A program made the position numbers and the translations under genes. A stretch of DNA of 64,000 nucleotides. Origin: Thinopyrum elongatum (lineage: Eukaryota; Streptophyta; Magnoliopsida; Poales; Poaceae). Below the pieces are notes generated by a model, which had not been told where the DNA came from, ran no database searches, and worked only from the letters and a program-made list of their open reading frames with translations. The first letter of the stretch is position 1, and each line of letters begins with the position of its first letter. Positions 20,991 to 33,904 of this stretch are shown here, one piece after another. The stretch is taken from positions 339,541,307 to 339,605,306 of the forward strand of contig CM022299.1 of the NCBI GenBank assembly GCA_011799875.1, written 5' to 3'.

Positions 20991-23884
20991 TCAAACACCC
21001 ACGGAGTCTTGGTGCTGATCATGTTTTGCCTGTGGAAGAGGTTTAGTCAACGGGTCTGCCACATTCAGATCTGTATGTACTTTGCAAAGTTCTGTGTCTC
21101 CATCCTTAACATAATTACGAATGGAGTTGAAGTGGTGCTTGATGTGCTTGGTTCTCTTGTGAAACCTGGGCTCCTTGGCAATGGCAATAGCTCCAGTGTT
21201 GTCACAAAAGATAGTCATTGGATCCGATGCACTAGGTATTACACCCAGATCAGATATGAACTCCTTCATCGAGACTCCTTCTTGCGCTGCTTCCGAAACA
21301 ACAATGATGATCCGCTTCACATTTAGATCCCGCCACAACACTCTGCTTATAACTGCACCAACTAACTGCTCCACCATTCAATATAAATACGCATCCGGTT
21401 TGAGACTTAGGGTCATCCGGATCTGTGTCAAAGCTAGCATCAACGTAACCCTTTACGACGAGCTCTTCGTCGCCTCCATAAACGAGAAGCATGTCCTTAC
21501 TCCTTTTCAGGTACTTCAGGATGTTCTTGACCGCTGTCTAGTGATCTACTCTTGGATCACTTTGGTACCTCCCTGCCAGACTTATGGCAAGGTACACATC
21601 AGGTTTGGTACATAGCATGGCATACATTATAGAGTCTACGGCTGAGGCATAGGGAATGACTTTCATCCCTTCTCTTTCTTTTGCCATGGTAGGGCTTTGA
21701 GTCTTACTCAACTTCACACCTTGCAATACAGGTAAGAACCCTTTCTTTGACTGATCCATTTTGAACTTCTTCAAAACTTTGTCATGGTACGTGCTTTGTG
21801 GAAGTCCTATTAAGTATCTTAATCTATCTCTATAGATTTTGATGCCCAATATGTAAGCGTCTTCACCGAGGTCTTTCATTGAAAAACTCTTGTTCAAATA
21901 TCCTTTTATGCTTTCTAGAAATTCTATATCATTTCCAACCAACAATATGTCATCCACATATAATATTAGACATGCTATAGCGCTTCTACTCAATTTCTTG
22001 TAAATACAAGCTTCTCCGTAAGTTTGTATAAAACCACAAGCTTTGATCACCTCATCAAAGCGAATATTCCAACTCCGAGATGCCTGCACCAGTCCATAGA
22101 TGGATCGATGGAGCTTGCATACTTTGTTAGCATTCTTAGGATCGACAAAACCTTCTGGTTGCATCATATACAACTCTTTCGTAAGAAACTCGTTAAGGAA
22201 TGCCATTTTGACGTCCATTTGCCAGATCTCATAATCATAAAATACGGCAATAGCTAACATAATTCTAGCAGACTTAAGCATCGCTACGGGTGAGAAAGTC
22301 TCATCGTAGTCAACCCCTTGAACTTGTCGGAAACCCTTTGCGACAAGTCGAGCTTTATAGATGGTGACATTACCATCAGCGTATGTCTTCTTCTTAAAGA
22401 TCCATTTATTCTCAATGGCTTGCCGATCATCGGGCAAGTCCACCAAAGTCCATACTTTGTTCTCATACATGGATCCTATCTCGGATTTCATGGCCTGAAG
22501 CCATTAGTCGGAATCTGGGCTTATCATAGCTTCTTCACAGTTCGTAAGTTCGTCGTTGTCTAACAATATGACTTCTAGGACAGGATTACCGTACCACTCT
22601 GGTGCGGAACGTACCCTGGTCGACCTACAAAGTTTAGTAGTAACTTGATCCAAAGTTTCATGATCATCATCATTAGCTTCCTCTTCGGTTGGTGTAGGCA
22701 TCACGGGAACTGCTTTTTGTGATGTGCCACCTTCCAATTCGAGAGAAAGTACAATTACCTCATCAAGTTCTACTTTCCTCCCACTCACTTCTTTCGAGAG
22801 AAACTCCTTCCCTAGAAAGGACCCATTCTTGGCAACAAAAATCTTGCCCTGGGATCTGTGGTAGAAGGTATATCCAATGGTCTCTTTAGGGTATCCTATG
22901 AAGACACACTTCTCCGCTTTGGGTTTGAGCTTATCAGGCTGAAGCCTCTTGACATAAGCGTCGCATCCCCCAAACTTTAAGAAACAACAGCTTAGGTTTC
23001 TTGCCAAATCACAACTCATACGGTGTCATTGCAACGGATTTAGACGGTGCCCTATTTAAAGTGAATGCGGCTGTTTCTAATGCAAAACCCCAAAATGATA
23101 GTGGCAAATCTGTAAGAGACATCATAGAACGCACCATATCCAATAGAGTACGATTACGACATTCGGATACACCATTACGCTATGGTGTTCCAAGTGGCGT
23201 GAGCTGTGAAACAATTCCACATTGTCTTAAATGCATACCAAACTTGTAACTCAAATATTCACCTCCACGATCAGATCATAGAAACTTTATTTTCTTGTTA
23301 GGATGATTCTCCAACTCACTCTGAAATTCCTTGAACTTTTCAAATGTTTCAGATTTGTGTTTCATTAAGTAAATATACCCACATCTACTCAAATCATCTG
23401 TGAAGGTAAGAAAATAACGATATCCACCGCGAGCTTCAACACTCATCGGACCACATACAACGGTATGTATTATTTCTAGTAAGTCACTAGCTCGCTCCAT
23501 TGTTCCAGAGAACGGTGTTTTAGTAATCTTGCCCATGAGGCATGGTTCACATGTCTCAAATGATTCATAATCAAGAGATTCCAAAAGTCCATCAGCATGG
23601 AGTTTCTTCATGCGCTTTACACCAATATGACCTAAGCGGCAGTGCCACAAATATGTGGTACTATCATTATTAACTTTGCATCTTTTGGCATTAATATTAT
23701 GGATATGTGTTTCACTACGATAGAGATTCAACAAGAATAAATCATTCACAAGGGGTGCATGACCATAAAAGATATTACTCATATAAATAGAACAACCATT
23801 ATTCTCTGACTTAAATGAATAACCATCTCGCAATAAACAAGATCCAGATATAATGTTCATGCTCAACGCAGGCACCAAATAACA
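20991..23884 (-). pseudogene. Copia #2 pol: integrase, RT, RNase H
   Basis: From 23884 downwards: the end of the protease region, the zinc motif (LWHCRLGH ... CEPCLMGK), the integrase core, a linker, RT with palm motif IWQMDVKMAFLNE and YVDD box (near 21955), and RNase H (GYVDASFDTDPDD, terminal NVADPLTKPLPQAKHD). The first integrase Asp is replaced: HTVVCGPM instead of the HTDVCGPM of Copia #1. Nonsense codons occur near 23275, 22502 and 21536, with further frame damage around 23020 and 21375. Better preserved than Copia #1 across RT and RNase H, but inactive. Confidence 0.88.
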
Positions 23885-24480
23885 TTGTATTGAAGATCAA
23901 AGAGAGAGAAGAAGCCATCTAGCTACTAGCTATGGACCCGTAGGTCTGTGGTAATCTACTCCCACATCATCGAAAGGGCAGCAAGTTTGATGTAGAGGCC
24001 CTCCGTGATCGAATCCCCCTCCGGCAGAGTACCGGAACAGGCCTCCAGATGGGATCTCACGAGGACAGAAACTTGCGGCAGCGAAAAAGTATTTTTGGTG
24101 TCCCCTCTGGTATACGGGGAATATTTGGGTATTTATGGAGCTGAGATTAGGGTTGGAGGAGCGACAGGGGGTCCACAAGCCTGGGGGCGCGCCTTCTGAG
24201 CTTGTCGTGGCCTCGTGGCTCTTCTGGCCTTCTCCCGAAGCTTCCTAGGTGTCTTCTGGTCCAAGAAAAATCCTCAAAAAGTTCCGTTCCGTTTGGACTC
24301 CGTTTGGTATTGATTTTCTGTAAAAGACAAAAACATGGAAAAACAGCAACTGGCACTAGGTTAATAGGTTAGTCCCAAAAAATGATATAAAATAGCATAA
24401 TAATGCATATAAAACATCGAAGATGGATAATATAATAGCATGGAAAAATAAAAAATTATAGATACGTTGGAGACGTATCA
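23885..24480 (-). repeat. Gypsy A 3' LTR, truncated
   Basis: On the minus strand it begins TGATACGTCTCCAACGTATC at 24480 and matches the first ~600 bases of the LTR at 28220-29798 before ending in Copia sequence. Confidence 0.85.
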
Positions 24481-27351
24481 AGCATCCCCAAGCTTAATTC
24501 CTGCTCGTCCTCGAGTAGGTAAATGATAAAAACAGAATTTTTGATGTGGAATGCTACCTAACATGTTTATCATGTAATCTTTCTTTATGTGGCATGAATA
24601 TAAAGATCCATAAGATTCAAAACATAAGTTTAATATTGGCATAAAAACAATAATACTTCAAGCATGCTAATAAAGCAATCATGTCTTCTGAAAATATTAT
24701 GGCTAAAAAAAGTTATCCCTACAAAATCATATACTCTTGTCATGCTCTATCTTCATAACACAAAGTATTTATCTTGCACAACCCCGATGACAAGCCAAGA
24801 AATTGGTTCATACTTTTAACACTCTTAAGCTTTTTCAACTCTCACGCAATACATGAGCGTGTGCCATGGATATAGCACTATAGGTGGAATAGAATATGAT
24901 GGTGGAGGTTGTGTGGAGAAGACAAAAAAGGAGAAAGTCTCACATTGACGAGGCTAATCAATGGGCTATGGAGATGCCCATCAATTGATGTCAATGCAAG
25001 GAGTAGGGATTGTCATGCAACGGCACTAGAGCTATAAGTGTATGAAAGTTCAAAAGAAAACTAAGTGGGTGTGCATCCAACTTGATTGCCCACGAAGACC
25101 TAGGGCAATTTGAGGAAGCTCATCATTTGAATATACAAGCCAAGTTCTATAATTAAAAATTCCCACTAGTAATATATGAAAGTGACAAAATAGGAGACTC
25201 TCTATCATGAAGAACATGGTGGTACTTTGAAGCACAAGTGTGGAAAAGGATAGGAACATTATCCCTTCTCTCTTTTTCTCTCTTTTTTTATTCTTATTTT
25301 GGGCTCTTTGGCCTATTTTTTTATTTTGGGCTCTTTGGCCTCTTTTTTATTTAAGTCCGGAGTCTCATCCCGACTTGTGGGGGAATCATAGTCTCCATCA
25401 TCCTTTCCTCACATGGGACAATGCTCTAATAATGATGATCATCACACTTTTATTTACTTACAACTCAAGAATTACAACTCAATACTAGAACAAAAATATG
25501 ACTCTATATGAATGCATCCGGCGGTGTACCGGGATGTGCAATGATCTAGCGTGACATGTATAAAAAATATGAATGGTGGCCAAGCCACAAATACTATGTC
25601 AACTATATGATCATGCAAAGCAATATGACAATGACGGAATGTGTCATAATAAAATGGAACAGTGGAAGTTGCATGGCAATATATCTCAGAATGGCTATGG
25701 AAATGCCATAATAGGTAGGTATGGTGGTTGTTTTGAGGAAGATATAAGGTGGCTTATGTGTGAAAGAGTGTATCATATCACGGGATTTGGATGCACCGGT
25801 GAAGTTTGCACCAACTCTCAAGGTGAGAAAGGGGAATGCGCGGTACCGAAGAGGCTAGCAATGGTGGAAGGGTGAGAATGCGTATAATCCATGGACTCAA
25901 CATTAGTCATAAAGAACTCACATACTTATTGCAAAAGTTTATTAGCCCTCGAAGCAAAGTACTGATACGCATGCTCCTAGGGGGATAGATTGGTAGGAAA
26001 ACACCATCGCTCATCCCCGACCGCCACTCATAAGGAAGACAATAAAAAATAAATCATGCTCCAACTTCATCGCATAACGAGAGACCATACATGCATGCTT
26101 AGGGAATCACAAACCTTAACACAAATATTCTTACTAAACCACAATTACTCACTAGCATGACTCTAATATCACCATCTTTATATCTCAAAACAAATGCAAG
26201 GAACCAAACTTCTCATATATTCAACGATCTTCATGAATTTTTTTATTATATCCCTCTTGGATACCCATCATATTAGGACTAAATTCATAACCTAAGCAAA
26301 TTGCCATACTATTTTTAAGACTCTCAAAATAATATAAGTGAAGCATGAGAGTTCATCATTTTCTTCAAAATAAAACCACCGTCGTGTCTAAAAAGATATA
26401 AGTGAAGCACTAGAGCAACTACCTAGCTCAAAAGATATAAGTGAAGGACATAGAGTATTCTAATAAATTCACGATTAATGTGTGTCCCTCTCAAAAGGTG
26501 TGTACAGCAAGGATGATTGTGGCAAACTAAAAAGCAAACACTCATATAATACAGGATGCTCCAAGCAAAACACATATCATGTGGTGAATAAAAATATAGC
26601 CTCAAGTAATTTACCGATGGATTGAAGACGAAAGAGGGGATGCCATCCGGGGCATCCCCAAGCTTAGATGCTTGGTTGTCCTTGAATATTACCTTGGGGT
26701 GCCTTGCGGATCCCCAAGCTTAGACTCTTGCCACTCCTTATTCCGTAGTGCATCGAAACTTCACCCAAAACTTGAAAACTTCACAACACAAAACTCAACA
26801 AAAAACTCGTGAGATCCGTTAGTATGATAAAACAAATCTCCACTTCTAGATACTGTTGGAAACTCATTCCAATTTTATATTTGCATTATATATACTGTAT
26901 TTAAACTTCTCCATGGATGATACCCCCCGATACTACCCATAGATCCATCAAAATAAGCGAACAACACAATGAAAACATAATCTGTCAAAAACAGAACAGT
27001 CTGTAAGGACCCAAATTATAGTCATACTTCTGTAACTCCAAAAATTCTGAAAAATTAGGACAACTTAGACAATCTGTATATAAATATTGTGTAAAACATT
27101 CAGAGTTTTTTCATTACTAGATGCAAATTTTTCTGTTTTTCAGCAAAATCAAATCAACGATCTTCCAAATCATCCCAAAGGTCTTACTAGGCTCAAACAC
27201 TAATTAAAACATTAAAACACAATCATAACAGAGGTATAATTGCATATTTATTGAAAAACAGAAGCAAAAACAAAAAAACAAAAAATAAAATTGGGTTGCA
27301 TCCCAACAAGCGCTATTGTTTTACGCCCCTAGCTAGGCATATTGCATAGAT
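24481..27351 (-). other. Gypsy A non-coding internal region
   Basis: About 2.9 kb with no credible coding frame. It contains extra polypurine-like copies: ccccaagctta at about 26655 and 26706 (minus-strand taagcttgggg), the same text as the true tract next to the 3' LTR. Gypsy D has matching paired copies. Confidence 0.7.
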
Positions 27352-27981
27352 CTAGGTATTGTCATCTTTGGTATTCTTTTCCGTAGATGTGTTTTTGTCG
27401 GGAGGTTTTTCAAATATAACATGAAACACATCATCCATAAAAAAATTAGCATTATCAAGTTGTCCCTCTGCATATCCCCTTTGATTACCAGCTACAATCC
27501 AAGAATATTGTTGATTAACATCATTAAAAACTTGTTGAATCATATCCAAAACAGGAACTTCCTTTTAAAGGTTCTCATCAAAGACGCGATCATTACCAAG
27601 AAAATGCTTTAATAAATGCCGTACTATGTAGTCAAATTCATTCATAAGGACAAGGGTGGCTATCTTCTTAGCTTTAAGATCTTTTATAACAAGCAACTCA
27701 TAAAACAATCTTTGCAAGGTAGGATGAGTACGAATAAATCTCTTCTCAAGCTTAAGGACAAGTGCTAAAATAGCTTCTGCATAAGTTTTAGTTCTTTTAA
27801 GTATAGGGGCATCATCACAAGTCAAAGTCCCAATGCAATTAAAGAATTCTTGGATGGCCCCCTTTCCTATAACATTCCCTTGTCCCATAACGAAAGTTTT
27901 AGCATCCAAATTAGTGGAACGTCCAATTATAAGAGTTCTACCACCATCTATTTCTGCCATTCCAAAATCACTCATTATCAT
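27352..27981 (-). pseudogene. Gypsy A internal open frame, one nonsense codon, function unknown
   Basis: Two frames in the same phase (27565-27981 and 27352-27549) are separated only by a TAA near 27562-27564, so they form one protein of about 209 codons with a single stop. The first part begins MIMSDFGMAEIDGGRTLIIG and is basic and helical-looking (LALVLKLEKRFIRTHPTLQR). The tail is acidic and Asn-rich (EKPPDKNTSTEKNTKDDNT). I recognise no protease, RT or integrase motif. It sits just after the primer site, the gag position, so a gag-like role is plausible but unproven. Confidence 0.6.
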
Positions 27982-28190
27982 AGGTTCAAAGCAAGCAATC
28001 TAGCACACAAGCAAACAAAAAGCATACGAAAAGACAAACAAAAATAAGGCGAATAAAAAGGCAAATATTTTTGTGTTTTTCTGAAAATGTTTTAGAAGTG
28101 GGGGAGAGGAAAACAAGAAGCAAATGGTGAATAATGTAATGCAAGAGATGATATTTTATGATCGGTACTTGGTAGGCTTGATGTAGATCC

Positions 28191-28208
28191 TCCCCAGCAA
28201 CGACGCCA
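28191..28208 (-). other. Gypsy A primer-binding site, tRNA-Asp type
   Basis: Minus-strand tggcgtcgttgctgggga lies 11 bases after the LTR end and matches the tRNA-Asp 3'-end complement with two or three changes. Confidence 0.8.
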
Positions 28209-28219
28209 GAAATTCTTCC

Positions 28220-29798
28220 TGCTACTTCTTGAGCTTGCGTTGGTTTTTCCCTTGAAGAAGAAATGGTGATGCAGCAAAGTAGAGATAAGTATTTCCCTTA
28301 GTTTGAGAACCAAGGTATCAATCCAGTAGGAGGAACACACAAGTCACCAATGGTTGCACCTACACAAACAAACAAATACTTGCACCCAACGCGATAAAGG
28401 GGTTGTCAATCCCTTCATGGTTACTTGCAAGGATGAGATCTGATAGAGATAGGTATAAAAGATAAATAAAAGTGCAAAACAAAGTAAAGGTAAATAGATT
28501 GCAGCAAGGTGTTTTTGGGTTTTTGGTTTTATAGATCTGAAAATAATATGATAAAAATAGACCCGGGGCCATGGTTTTCACTAGAGGCTTCTCTCTTGAA
28601 AGAACGCATACAGCGGATAAACAAATTACTGTTGAGCAATTGATAGAAAAGCGCAAAGTTATGACGATATCTAAGGCAATGATCATGAATATAGGCATCA
28701 CGTCCGTGACAAGTAGACCGACTCTGGCCTGCATCTACTACTATTACTCCACACATCGACCGCTATCCAGCATGCATCTAGTGTATTAAGTTAACAAGAA
28801 CAGAGTAACACCTTAACCAATATGACATAATGTAGAGGGATAGATCCAATCAATATGAAATAAACCCCGCCTTTTTATCGTTAATGGCAACAATACAAAT
28901 ATGTGCCTCGCTACCCCTTCTGTCACTGGGTGAGGACACCGCAAGATTGAACCCAATACAAAGCACCTCTCCCATTGCAAGATAAATCAATCTAGTTGGC
29001 CAAACCAAATCAATAGATCAAAGAGAAATACAAAGCTATCTTAATCATGCATAAAAGAGTTCAGAGAAGACTTGAATAATATTCATAGATAACCTGATCA
29101 TAAATCCACAATTCATCGGATCTCAACAAATGCACCGCAAAAGAAGATTACATCGAATAGAACTCCAAGAACATCGAGGAGAACATTGTATTGAAGATCA
29201 AAGAGAGAGAAGAAGTCGTCTAGCTACTAGCTATGGACCCGTAGGTCTGTGGTAAACTACTCACACATCGTCAGAAGGGCAGCAAGGTTGATGTAGAGGC
29301 CCTCCGTGATCAAATCCCCCTCCGGCAGAGTACCGGAACATGTCTCCAGATGGGACCTCACGAGGATAGAAACTTGCGACGGCGGAAAAGTATTTTTGGT
29401 GTGCCCTTTGGTATACGGGAAGTATTTGGGTATTTATGGAGCTGAGATTAGGGTTGGAGGAGCCACAGGGGGCCCACAAGCCCGCCCCCCACCAAGGACG
29501 CACCTCCCGAGCTTGTCATGGCCTCGTGGCTCTTCTGGCCTCCTCCCGAAGCTTCCTAGGTGTCTTCTGGTCCAAGAAAAATTATCAAAAAGTTTCGTTC
29601 CGTTTGGACTCTGTTTGTTATTGATTTTCTGTAAAAGACAAAAACATGGAAAAAACAGCAACTGGCACTGGGCACTAGGTTAATAGGTTAGTCCCAAAAA
29701 ATGATATAAAATAGCATAATAATGCATATAAAACATCCAAGATGGATAATATAATAGCATGGAACAATCAAAATTATAGATACGTTGGAGACATATCA
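28220..29798 (-). repeat. Gypsy A 5' LTR
   Basis: 1,579 bp; minus strand TGATATGTCTCCAACGTATC at 29798 to caagaagtagca at 28220. It is the reference copy for the A-like LTR pieces at 1-709, 16205-18424, 23885-24480 and 34692-36250. Confidence 0.88.
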
Positions 29799-30619
29799 CC
29801 AGCCTTCTTATCTGCCAAGTACTTGGCGCAGTTCCGCTTCTAGTGACCATTCCCCTTGCAGTAGAAGCACTCAGTTTCAGGTTTGGGTCCAACCTTGGGT
29901 TTCTTCACGGGAGCGGCAACTGTCTTGCCATTCTTCTTGAAGTTCCCTTTCTTTCCCTTGCCTTTCTTGAAACTAGTGGTCTTTCTAATCATCAACACTT
30001 TATGCTCCTTCTTTATTTCTACCTCCGTGGCCTTAAGCATCGCGAAGAGCTCGGGAATCGTTTCCTCCATCGCTTGCATATTATAGTTCATCACAGAGCC
30101 CTTATAGCTTGGTGGCAGTGACTGGAGAACTCTGTCAATGACCATGTCATCTGGAAGATTAACTCCCAACTGAGTCAAGCGGTTGTGAAACCCAGACATT
30201 CTGAGTATATGCCCACTAACAGATCTATTCTCCTCCATCTTGCATCTAAAGAACTTGTCGGAGGTGTCATACCTCTCATCCCGGACATGAGCTTGAAATA
30301 CCAATTTCAGCTCCTGGAACATCGCATATGCTCCATGGTGCTCAAAACGTCTTTGGAGCCCCGGTTCTAAGTTGTAAAGCATGGCGCACTGAACTATCGA
30401 GTAGTCATCAGAACATGCCTACCAGATGTTCACAACATCCACAGACGACGCTGGAGGGGGTGTGTCACCTAGAGGTGCATCAAGGACATAAGTCTTCTGT
30501 GCAGTAATGAGGATAATCCTCAAGTTACGGACCCAGTTCGCATAGTTGCTTCCATCATCTTTCAACTTAGCTTTCTCTAGGAACGCATTAAAATTCAGGG
30601 GAACTATAGCACGGGCCAT
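29799..30619 (-). pseudogene. Copia #2 gag, two nonsense codons
   Basis: Starts at ATG 30617-30619 (MARAIVPLNFNAFLEKAKLK) just before the conserved KDDGSNYANWVRNLRIILIT. A TAG near 30416-30418 interrupts it; the second part includes QRRFEHHGAYAMFQELKLVF, a Lys-rich tail, and the CCHC knuckle CFYCKGNGH. A TAG at 29840-29842 falls directly after the knuckle His, so the last Cys is not reached. It would form the particle and bind RNA. Sequence ends at 29799 where Gypsy A is inserted. Confidence 0.85.
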
Positions 30620-31841
30620 TGATCTACAACACAATTTTTTGCAAAGACAATTAAGACTAAGTTCATGATAATTAGTTCAGTTAATCAAATTACTAATGAA
30701 CTCCCACTTAAATCAACATCCCTCAAGTTGTCTAAGTAATACATGATCCAAATCAACTAACCCATGTCCGATCATCACGTGAGATGGGGTAGTCATCAAT
30801 GGTGAACATCTCCATGTTGATCATATCTACTATATGAATCATGTTCGAACTTTCGGTCTCCTATGTTGCGAGGCCATGTCTGTACATGCTAGGCTCGTCA
30901 AGTTTAACCCAAGTATTCTGCATGTGTAAAACTGGCTTACACCCGTTGTATGCGAACGTAGAGTCTATCACACCCGATCATCACGAGGTGTTTCTAAATG
31001 ACAAACTTTTGCAACAGTGCATACTTAGGGAGAACACAATTTCTTGAAATTAAGTGAAGGGATCATCTTATAATGCTACCGTCGTCCTAAGCAAAATAAA
31101 ATGCATAAAAAGATAAACATCACATGGAATCAATATGTGACATGATAAGGCCATTATCATCTCGTGCCTTTGATCTCCATCACCAAAGCACCGGCATGAT
31201 CTCCATCGTCACTGGCATGACATCATGATCTCCATCATCATGTCGCCACGTGGTCGTCTCACCAACTATTGCTAACGCATAGCGATAAAGTAAAGCAATT
31301 ACATGGCGATTAATAAATTAAAGAGAACCCTATGGCTTCTGCCGGTTGCCGAACTCATCGACTTGCAAGTCATGAACCTATTACAAAACATGATCATCTC
31401 ATACATCAACATATATCACATCACGTTTTTTGCCATACCACATCACAACATGCCCTGCAAAAACAAGTTAGACGTCCTCTACTTTGTTGTTGCCAATTTT
31501 ACGTGGCTGCTATGGAGAACTAGTAAGAACCGTTCTTACCTACGCAAAGCCACAACGGTGATAAGCAAGTTGCCTTTTAACCTTCTACAAGGACCGTCTT
31601 CATCAAATTAGATTCAACTAAAGTAGGAGGGACAGACACCCGCTAGCCACCTTATGCAAAACAAGTTGCATGTCAGTCGGTGGAACCGGTCTCATGTGCA
31701 AGGACATGTACAGTTGGTCCGAGCCGCTTCATCCCACAATACCACCGAATCCAAATAAGACAAGAGAGGTAAGCAATTAGAGCATCAACACCCACAACTC
31801 TTTGTGTTCTACTCGTGCATATACATCTACGCATAGACCTA
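30620..31841 (-). other. Copia #2 untranslated leader
   Basis: About 1.2 kb between primer site and gag. It aligns with the Copia #1 leader and has no credible coding frame. Confidence 0.65.
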
Positions 31842-31854
31842 GCTCATGATGCCA
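31842..31854 (-). other. Copia #2 primer-binding site, initiator tRNA-Met type
   Basis: Minus-strand tggcatcatgagc adjoins the 5' LTR and resembles the plant initiator-Met site with two changes and an extra base. Confidence 0.6.
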
Positions 31855-31855
31855 C

Positions 31856-33611
31856 TGTTGGGGAACGAAACATGAAAATGAATTTTTTTTCCTACGAACA
31901 CCCAAGATCTATCTAGGAGAAGCATAGCAATGTGAGTGGAGAGTGTGTCTACGTACCCTCGTAGACCGTTAAACGGAAGCGTATATCACACGGTTGATGT
32001 AGTCGTGCTTGTCACGGTCCAATCCCGATCCAAACCGATGAAGTACCGAACGAACGACACCTCCGCGTTCAACACACGTATGGCTCGATGACGTCTCCTC
32101 CTCCTTGATCCAGCAAGCAAGGGAGGAGAAGTAGATGGGATCATCGGCAGCACGACGGCGTGATGGTGATGGTGGTGGAGTGATTCCGGCAGGGCTACGC
32201 CAAGCGCTACCGAAACAACGAAGACATAGGAGTTACGAAGTAATGGGAGACAGGGGGGCCAAGGGCTTGTGTATCCTCTTGGGGGCACTCCATCCCCTCT
32301 ATATATAGGTGGAGGGGCATGGTGGCCAGCCCTCCAAGCCCTAGGGGCGCACCAAGGGGGAGGAGTTGGACTCCTAGTCCAATTCCCTCCTTTTCCATAC
32401 ATAGGTGGACTTTCCACCTCTCCCAAGCCACATGGGCCTTGAGGGACTTGTGCGCCTGGCCCAATAAGGCCATGGAGCCTCTCCTCAGCCCATGCTGACC
32501 CTTGGGACATGGTGGAAGCCTTGGTGGACTTCTAGACTCCTCCGGAAGTTTCTGGAAGCTTCCTGGTACAATACAGAAAAAACTGAAACTTTTTTCGGAA
32601 CCCTGAAAACAACTTTCCATATATAAATCTTTACCTCCGGACCATTCCGGAGCTCCTCGTGATGTCCCGGATCCCATCTGGGACTCTGAATAACATTTGG
32701 TCACCAACATGCATATCCCAATATTACTCTAGCATCACCGAACGTTAAACGTGCGGACCCTACGGGTTCGAGAATCGTGTAGACATGACTGAGACAGCTC
32801 TCCGGTCAATAACTAATAGTGGAACCTGGATGCCCATATTGGTTCCTACATATTCCACAAAGATCTTTTATCGGTTGAACCACGTTGTCAAGGATTTGGT
32901 TAATCCCGTATGCAATTCCCTTTATCCGACGATATGTTACTTGCCCGAGATTCGATCGTCGGTATCTCCATACCTAGTTCAATCTTTTTACCCACAAGTA
33001 CCTTCACTCGTTCCGTAATACAAGATCTCATGACTAACTAATTAGCCACATTGCTTGCAAGCTCTTTATGATGTTGTATTACCGAGAGGGCCCAGAGATA
33101 TCTCTCCGTCACACGGAGTGACAAATCCCAGTCTCAATAGAAGCTAACCCAACAGACACCTTCGGAGATACCTGTAGAGCATCTTTATGATCACCCAGTT
33201 ATGAAGTGACATTTGATAGCACACAAGGTATTCCTCCGATATCCGGGAGTTGCATGATCTCATGGTCTTGGGAATAGATACTTGACATGAAGAAAGCTAT
33301 AGCAATAAACTCAAGTGATACAATCAAATGCTAAGCTTACGGTTGGGTCTTGTCCATCACATCATTCTCCTAATGATGTAATCCTGTTATCAAATGACAA
33401 CTCATGTCTATGGTTAGGAAACCCTAACCATCTTTGATCAACGAGCTATTCTAGTAGAGGCTCTCTAGGGACATAGTATTTGTTTGTGTATTCACACATG
33501 TATTTAAGTTTCTGGTCAATACAATTCTAGTATGAATAATAAACCTTTATCATGAACAAGGAAATATGATAATAACCAATTTATTATTGCCTCTAGGGCA
33601 TATTGCCAACA
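31856..33611 (-). repeat. Copia #2 5' LTR
   Basis: 1,756 bp; plus strand tgttggggaacg to attgccaaca. Colinear with the 3' LTR at 19180-20942. Confidence 0.92.
32296..32310 (-). promoter_or_regulatory. LTR TATA box
   Basis: cctctatatataggt, read on the minus strand as acctatatatagagg, is the same motif as in Copia #1 and in the 3' LTR near 19618. Confidence 0.55.
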
Positions 33612-33904
33612 ATTTTCCAGCCGTCCTCCCACCGTCGCTGAACCACTGTCATAAAATAAATCTTGACGGTACCACTTCCCCATCACACAAGATCATATCT
33701 AGGTGACGAACCAAAAAACATCACCAAAAATGTCTTTTGTGACGGCCAAAAATGTCACTAGAACTGTCACTGTGTACTAACAACCGACCCACCATGTTTG
33801 ACCAGTCAACATTTCTAACATACGGGCCCATAATATGACAATGTGGCACCTTACAAGTGGGCCTGGCTAAGGTTTTATCACTGATGGTGCCCACAATTAA
33901 CAAT
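33612..33904. mobile_element. DNA-transposon-like remnant right of Copia #2
   Basis: Non-coding sequence with many GTCAC, GTGACG and TGACGG motifs, a style common in Triticeae CACTA and Mutator elements. It is probably the continuation of the stretch at 19093-19179. It ends where Gypsy D LTR sequence becomes recognisable. Confidence 0.4.

Larger units (their letters stand above)
23885..29798 (-). mobile_element. Gypsy 'A', non-autonomous, 3' truncated, nested in Copia #2
   Basis: Complete 5' LTR (28220-29798), tRNA-Asp-type primer site (28191-28208), an internal region with one small frame and no RT or integrase, a polypurine-like tract (aagcttggggatgct on the minus strand, about 24481-24495), and 596 bases of the 3' LTR (23885-24480). 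The missing LTR end is joined directly to Copia pol. Copia sequence between the two sides (about 260 bases covering the protease, judged against Copia #1) is also gone, so a deletion removed both after insertion. Confidence 0.85.
19180..33611 (-). mobile_element. Copia #2, BARE/Angela/WIS lineage, with Gypsy A nested inside
   Basis: LTRs at 31856-33611 (5') and 19180-20942 (3') on the minus strand, an initiator-Met-like primer site at 31842-31854, gag at 29799-30619 and pol at 20991-23884. Subtracting the nested Gypsy (23885-29798) leaves about 8.5 kb, the expected size. Flanking bases gtttt (19175-19179) and atttt (33612-33616) match at four of five positions. Gag and pol carry stops and lack most of the protease. 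Confidence 0.92.
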
